This document shows positions 4,873 to 5,901 of a stretch of DNA of 5,901 nt, piece by piece. Within the stretch, counting starts at the first letter, position 1; the number at the start of each line of letters is the position of its first letter. The translations under genes were made by a program, and so were the position numbers. This stretch comes from Syntrophomonadaceae bacterium (GTDB lineage: Bacteria > Bacillota > Dethiobacteria > DTU022 > UBA8154), in the NCBI GenBank assembly GCA_003561325.1, contig PWWY01000099.1, forward strand, positions 1 through 5,901, given 5' to 3'. A model generated the notes under the pieces. The model saw only the letters and a list, made by a program, of their open reading frames with translations. It did not search any database and had not been told where the DNA came from.

Positions 4873-5901
4873 ATGCAGTTATATCCTGGCCTGTGTAAAC
4901 AGCTTCCATAAAACGGCGGTAGCCCGCTTCGTTAATCGGGCGAACGGAAACCGTGGTGACCGGGTCCTCACTGGCCGTCCGGCACAGCTGATCAAACCAC
5001 ATGTTAAACGCAGGCTCATCCACCAGTTCGCGGCCGGATAAAGGACCTCCGATCTCCCGGTAAAGGAGCCGAATGCGCTCCACGAATACTTGTAGAGGCT
5101 TTTCTTCTCCGTCCCGGGTAATACCCAGTTCGCGGGCCATCTGCTCCCCGCGGGAGGTCACCCTGGATTGATACTGTAATACATAGGGCAAAAACAAGCT
5201 TACGGCAACCCCGTGATGCACGTGAAAAAGTTTACCAAAAGCATGCCCGGCGCTGTGCGCCAAGCCGGGTGCAGCGTTACTGAAAGCAAGCCCCGCCAGG
5301 TTGCCTGCAATGTGCATTTTATGGCGGGCTTCCCGATCCTGGGCGCTGGCCACTGACCTGGGCAAATATTGAAAAACGAGTCGGGCAGCCTGCAAGGCCA
5401 GGGCTTCCGAGTAGTCGGTGCTCCAGGTCGAAATGAATGCTTCAACGGCGTGAGTGAGCGCATCCAGTCCGGTTCCAGCAGCGAGTTTTGCCGGCATTTT
5501 CAGGGCATAGCGGGAATCAATGATGGCGAAATCGGGCACAATTTCTGGATGCATGAGGGAAATTTTTACCGGCAGTGTTTCTTCATCATCGGTAATCACC
5601 GCCGCGCTGGTGCTTTCCGATCCTGTCCCGCTGGTGGTGGGAATGGCCATCATCAAGGCTTTCTTTCGTAACCCGAGGGGTTTTAGCGGGTGGACCCCGG
5701 TTAAAGCCAGGTCAGGGCGCTCGTAGAGGATCCAGATCGCTTTGAGAGCGTCAATCACCGACCCCCCGCCAAAAGCAAGCAGCAAGTCCGGGGCAAACGC
5801 TTCCGCTTCCCGAACCCCTTCATAGATGCAGCTCAAGGGAGCTTCCCCAGCCACCCCCGCCCACATTTTCACGTTAAACCCTTCCTTTTGAAAAGATGAA
5901 A
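4871..5901 (-). CDS. Iron-containing alcohol dehydrogenase (group III), N-terminus outside window
   Basis: Cytosolic NAD(P)-dependent dehydrogenase interconverting an alcohol and its aldehyde. The frame is open to the right edge: 342 residues are visible from SSFQKEGFNVKMW, which fits the region about 45 residues into family members of 380-400, so the internal GTG at 5872 is not the start. Counting visible residues, the nucleotide-binding GGGS is at 44-47 (AFGGGSVIDALK), the phosphate/nicotinamide segment PTTSGTGSE at 87-95, and the four metal ligands are D146 and H150 (GLDALTHAVEAF), H215 (GLAHSAGH) and H229 (HHGVAVS). The ligand spacing matches E. coli FucO closely and the general style resembles the dehydrogenase half of AdhE. 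All metal ligands are intact, so it should be active. Thirteen bases separate its stop from the AOR start, implying a shared transcript and a shared alcohol-aldehyde-acid pathway. The substrate cannot be named. Confidence 0.92.
   Translation of the reverse strand, partial: SSFQKEGFNVKMWAGVAGEAPLSCIYEGVREAEAFAPDLLLAFGGGSVIDALKAIWILYERPDLALTGVHPLKPLGLRKKALMMAIPTTSGTGSESTSAAVITDDEETLPVKISLMHPEIVPDFAIIDSRYALKMPAKLAAGTGLDALTHAVEAFISTWSTDYSEALALQAARLVFQYLPRSVASAQDREARHKMHIAGNLAGLAFSNAAPGLAHSAGHAFGKLFHVHHGVAVSLFLPYVLQYQSRVTSRGEQMARELGITRDGEEKPLQVFVERIRLLYREIGGPLSGRELVDEPAFNMWFDQLCRTASEDPVTTVSVRPINEAGYRRFMEAVYTGQDITA

Noticed and set aside
5870..5872. GTG as the start of the alcohol dehydrogenase
   Set aside because: The frame continues upstream without a stop to the window edge with family-like residues (SSFQKEGFNV), and the N-terminal part of the fold would be missing.

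Overview
The window reads as a piece of a moderately GC-rich anaerobic Firmicutes chromosome, most like the Peptococcaceae/Moorella/Desulfotomaculum-type clostridia. That placement is an inference from gene content: a tungsten-type aldehyde:ferredoxin oxidoreductase paired with an iron-dependent alcohol dehydrogenase, an Opu-type compatible-solute permease, strong purine-rich ribosome binding sites and frequent GTG starts. No sequence search was possible.

Layout from left to right. Positions 1-532 (minus) hold the N-terminal 177 residues of an OpuB/OpuC-family ABC permease that runs off the left edge. Positions 533-688 are a short gap with a possible promoter for that permease and no clear terminator. 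Positions 689-1711 (minus) encode a complete aspartate carbamoyltransferase with all main active-site residues but no other pyrimidine gene in view. Its start overlaps the stop of a 33-codon frame (1708-1809, minus) that carries the N-terminal signature of the gamma-glutamylcyclotransferase/AIG2 fold, VFVYGTL, and then ends. It is either a gene remnant or a translationally coupled leader.

Positions 1810-2416 have no convincing full gene. They contain a TATAAT-type promoter box (minus), a 184-bp nested palindromic element bounded by perfect 21-nt inverted repeats (1873-2056), an AT-rich promoter-like stretch, and about 300 nt rich in short hairpins, some mutually exclusive, ahead of the next gene. 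Positions 2417-2953 (plus) encode a complete small nitroreductase-family flavoprotein. A strong GC hairpin (3012-3040) sits between it and the convergent gene on its right.

Positions 3085-5901 (minus) are a two-gene unit: the 3' part of an iron-containing alcohol dehydrogenase (its start lies beyond the right edge), then, 13 nt after its stop, an aldehyde:ferredoxin oxidoreductase. Together they would interconvert alcohol, aldehyde and carboxylic acid, using NAD(P)H at the alcohol step and ferredoxin at the acid step. The direction in the cell cannot be told from sequence. The least explained parts of the window are the palindromic element, the structured 2120-2410 region and the AIG2-like fragment fused by overlap to the carbamoyltransferase.
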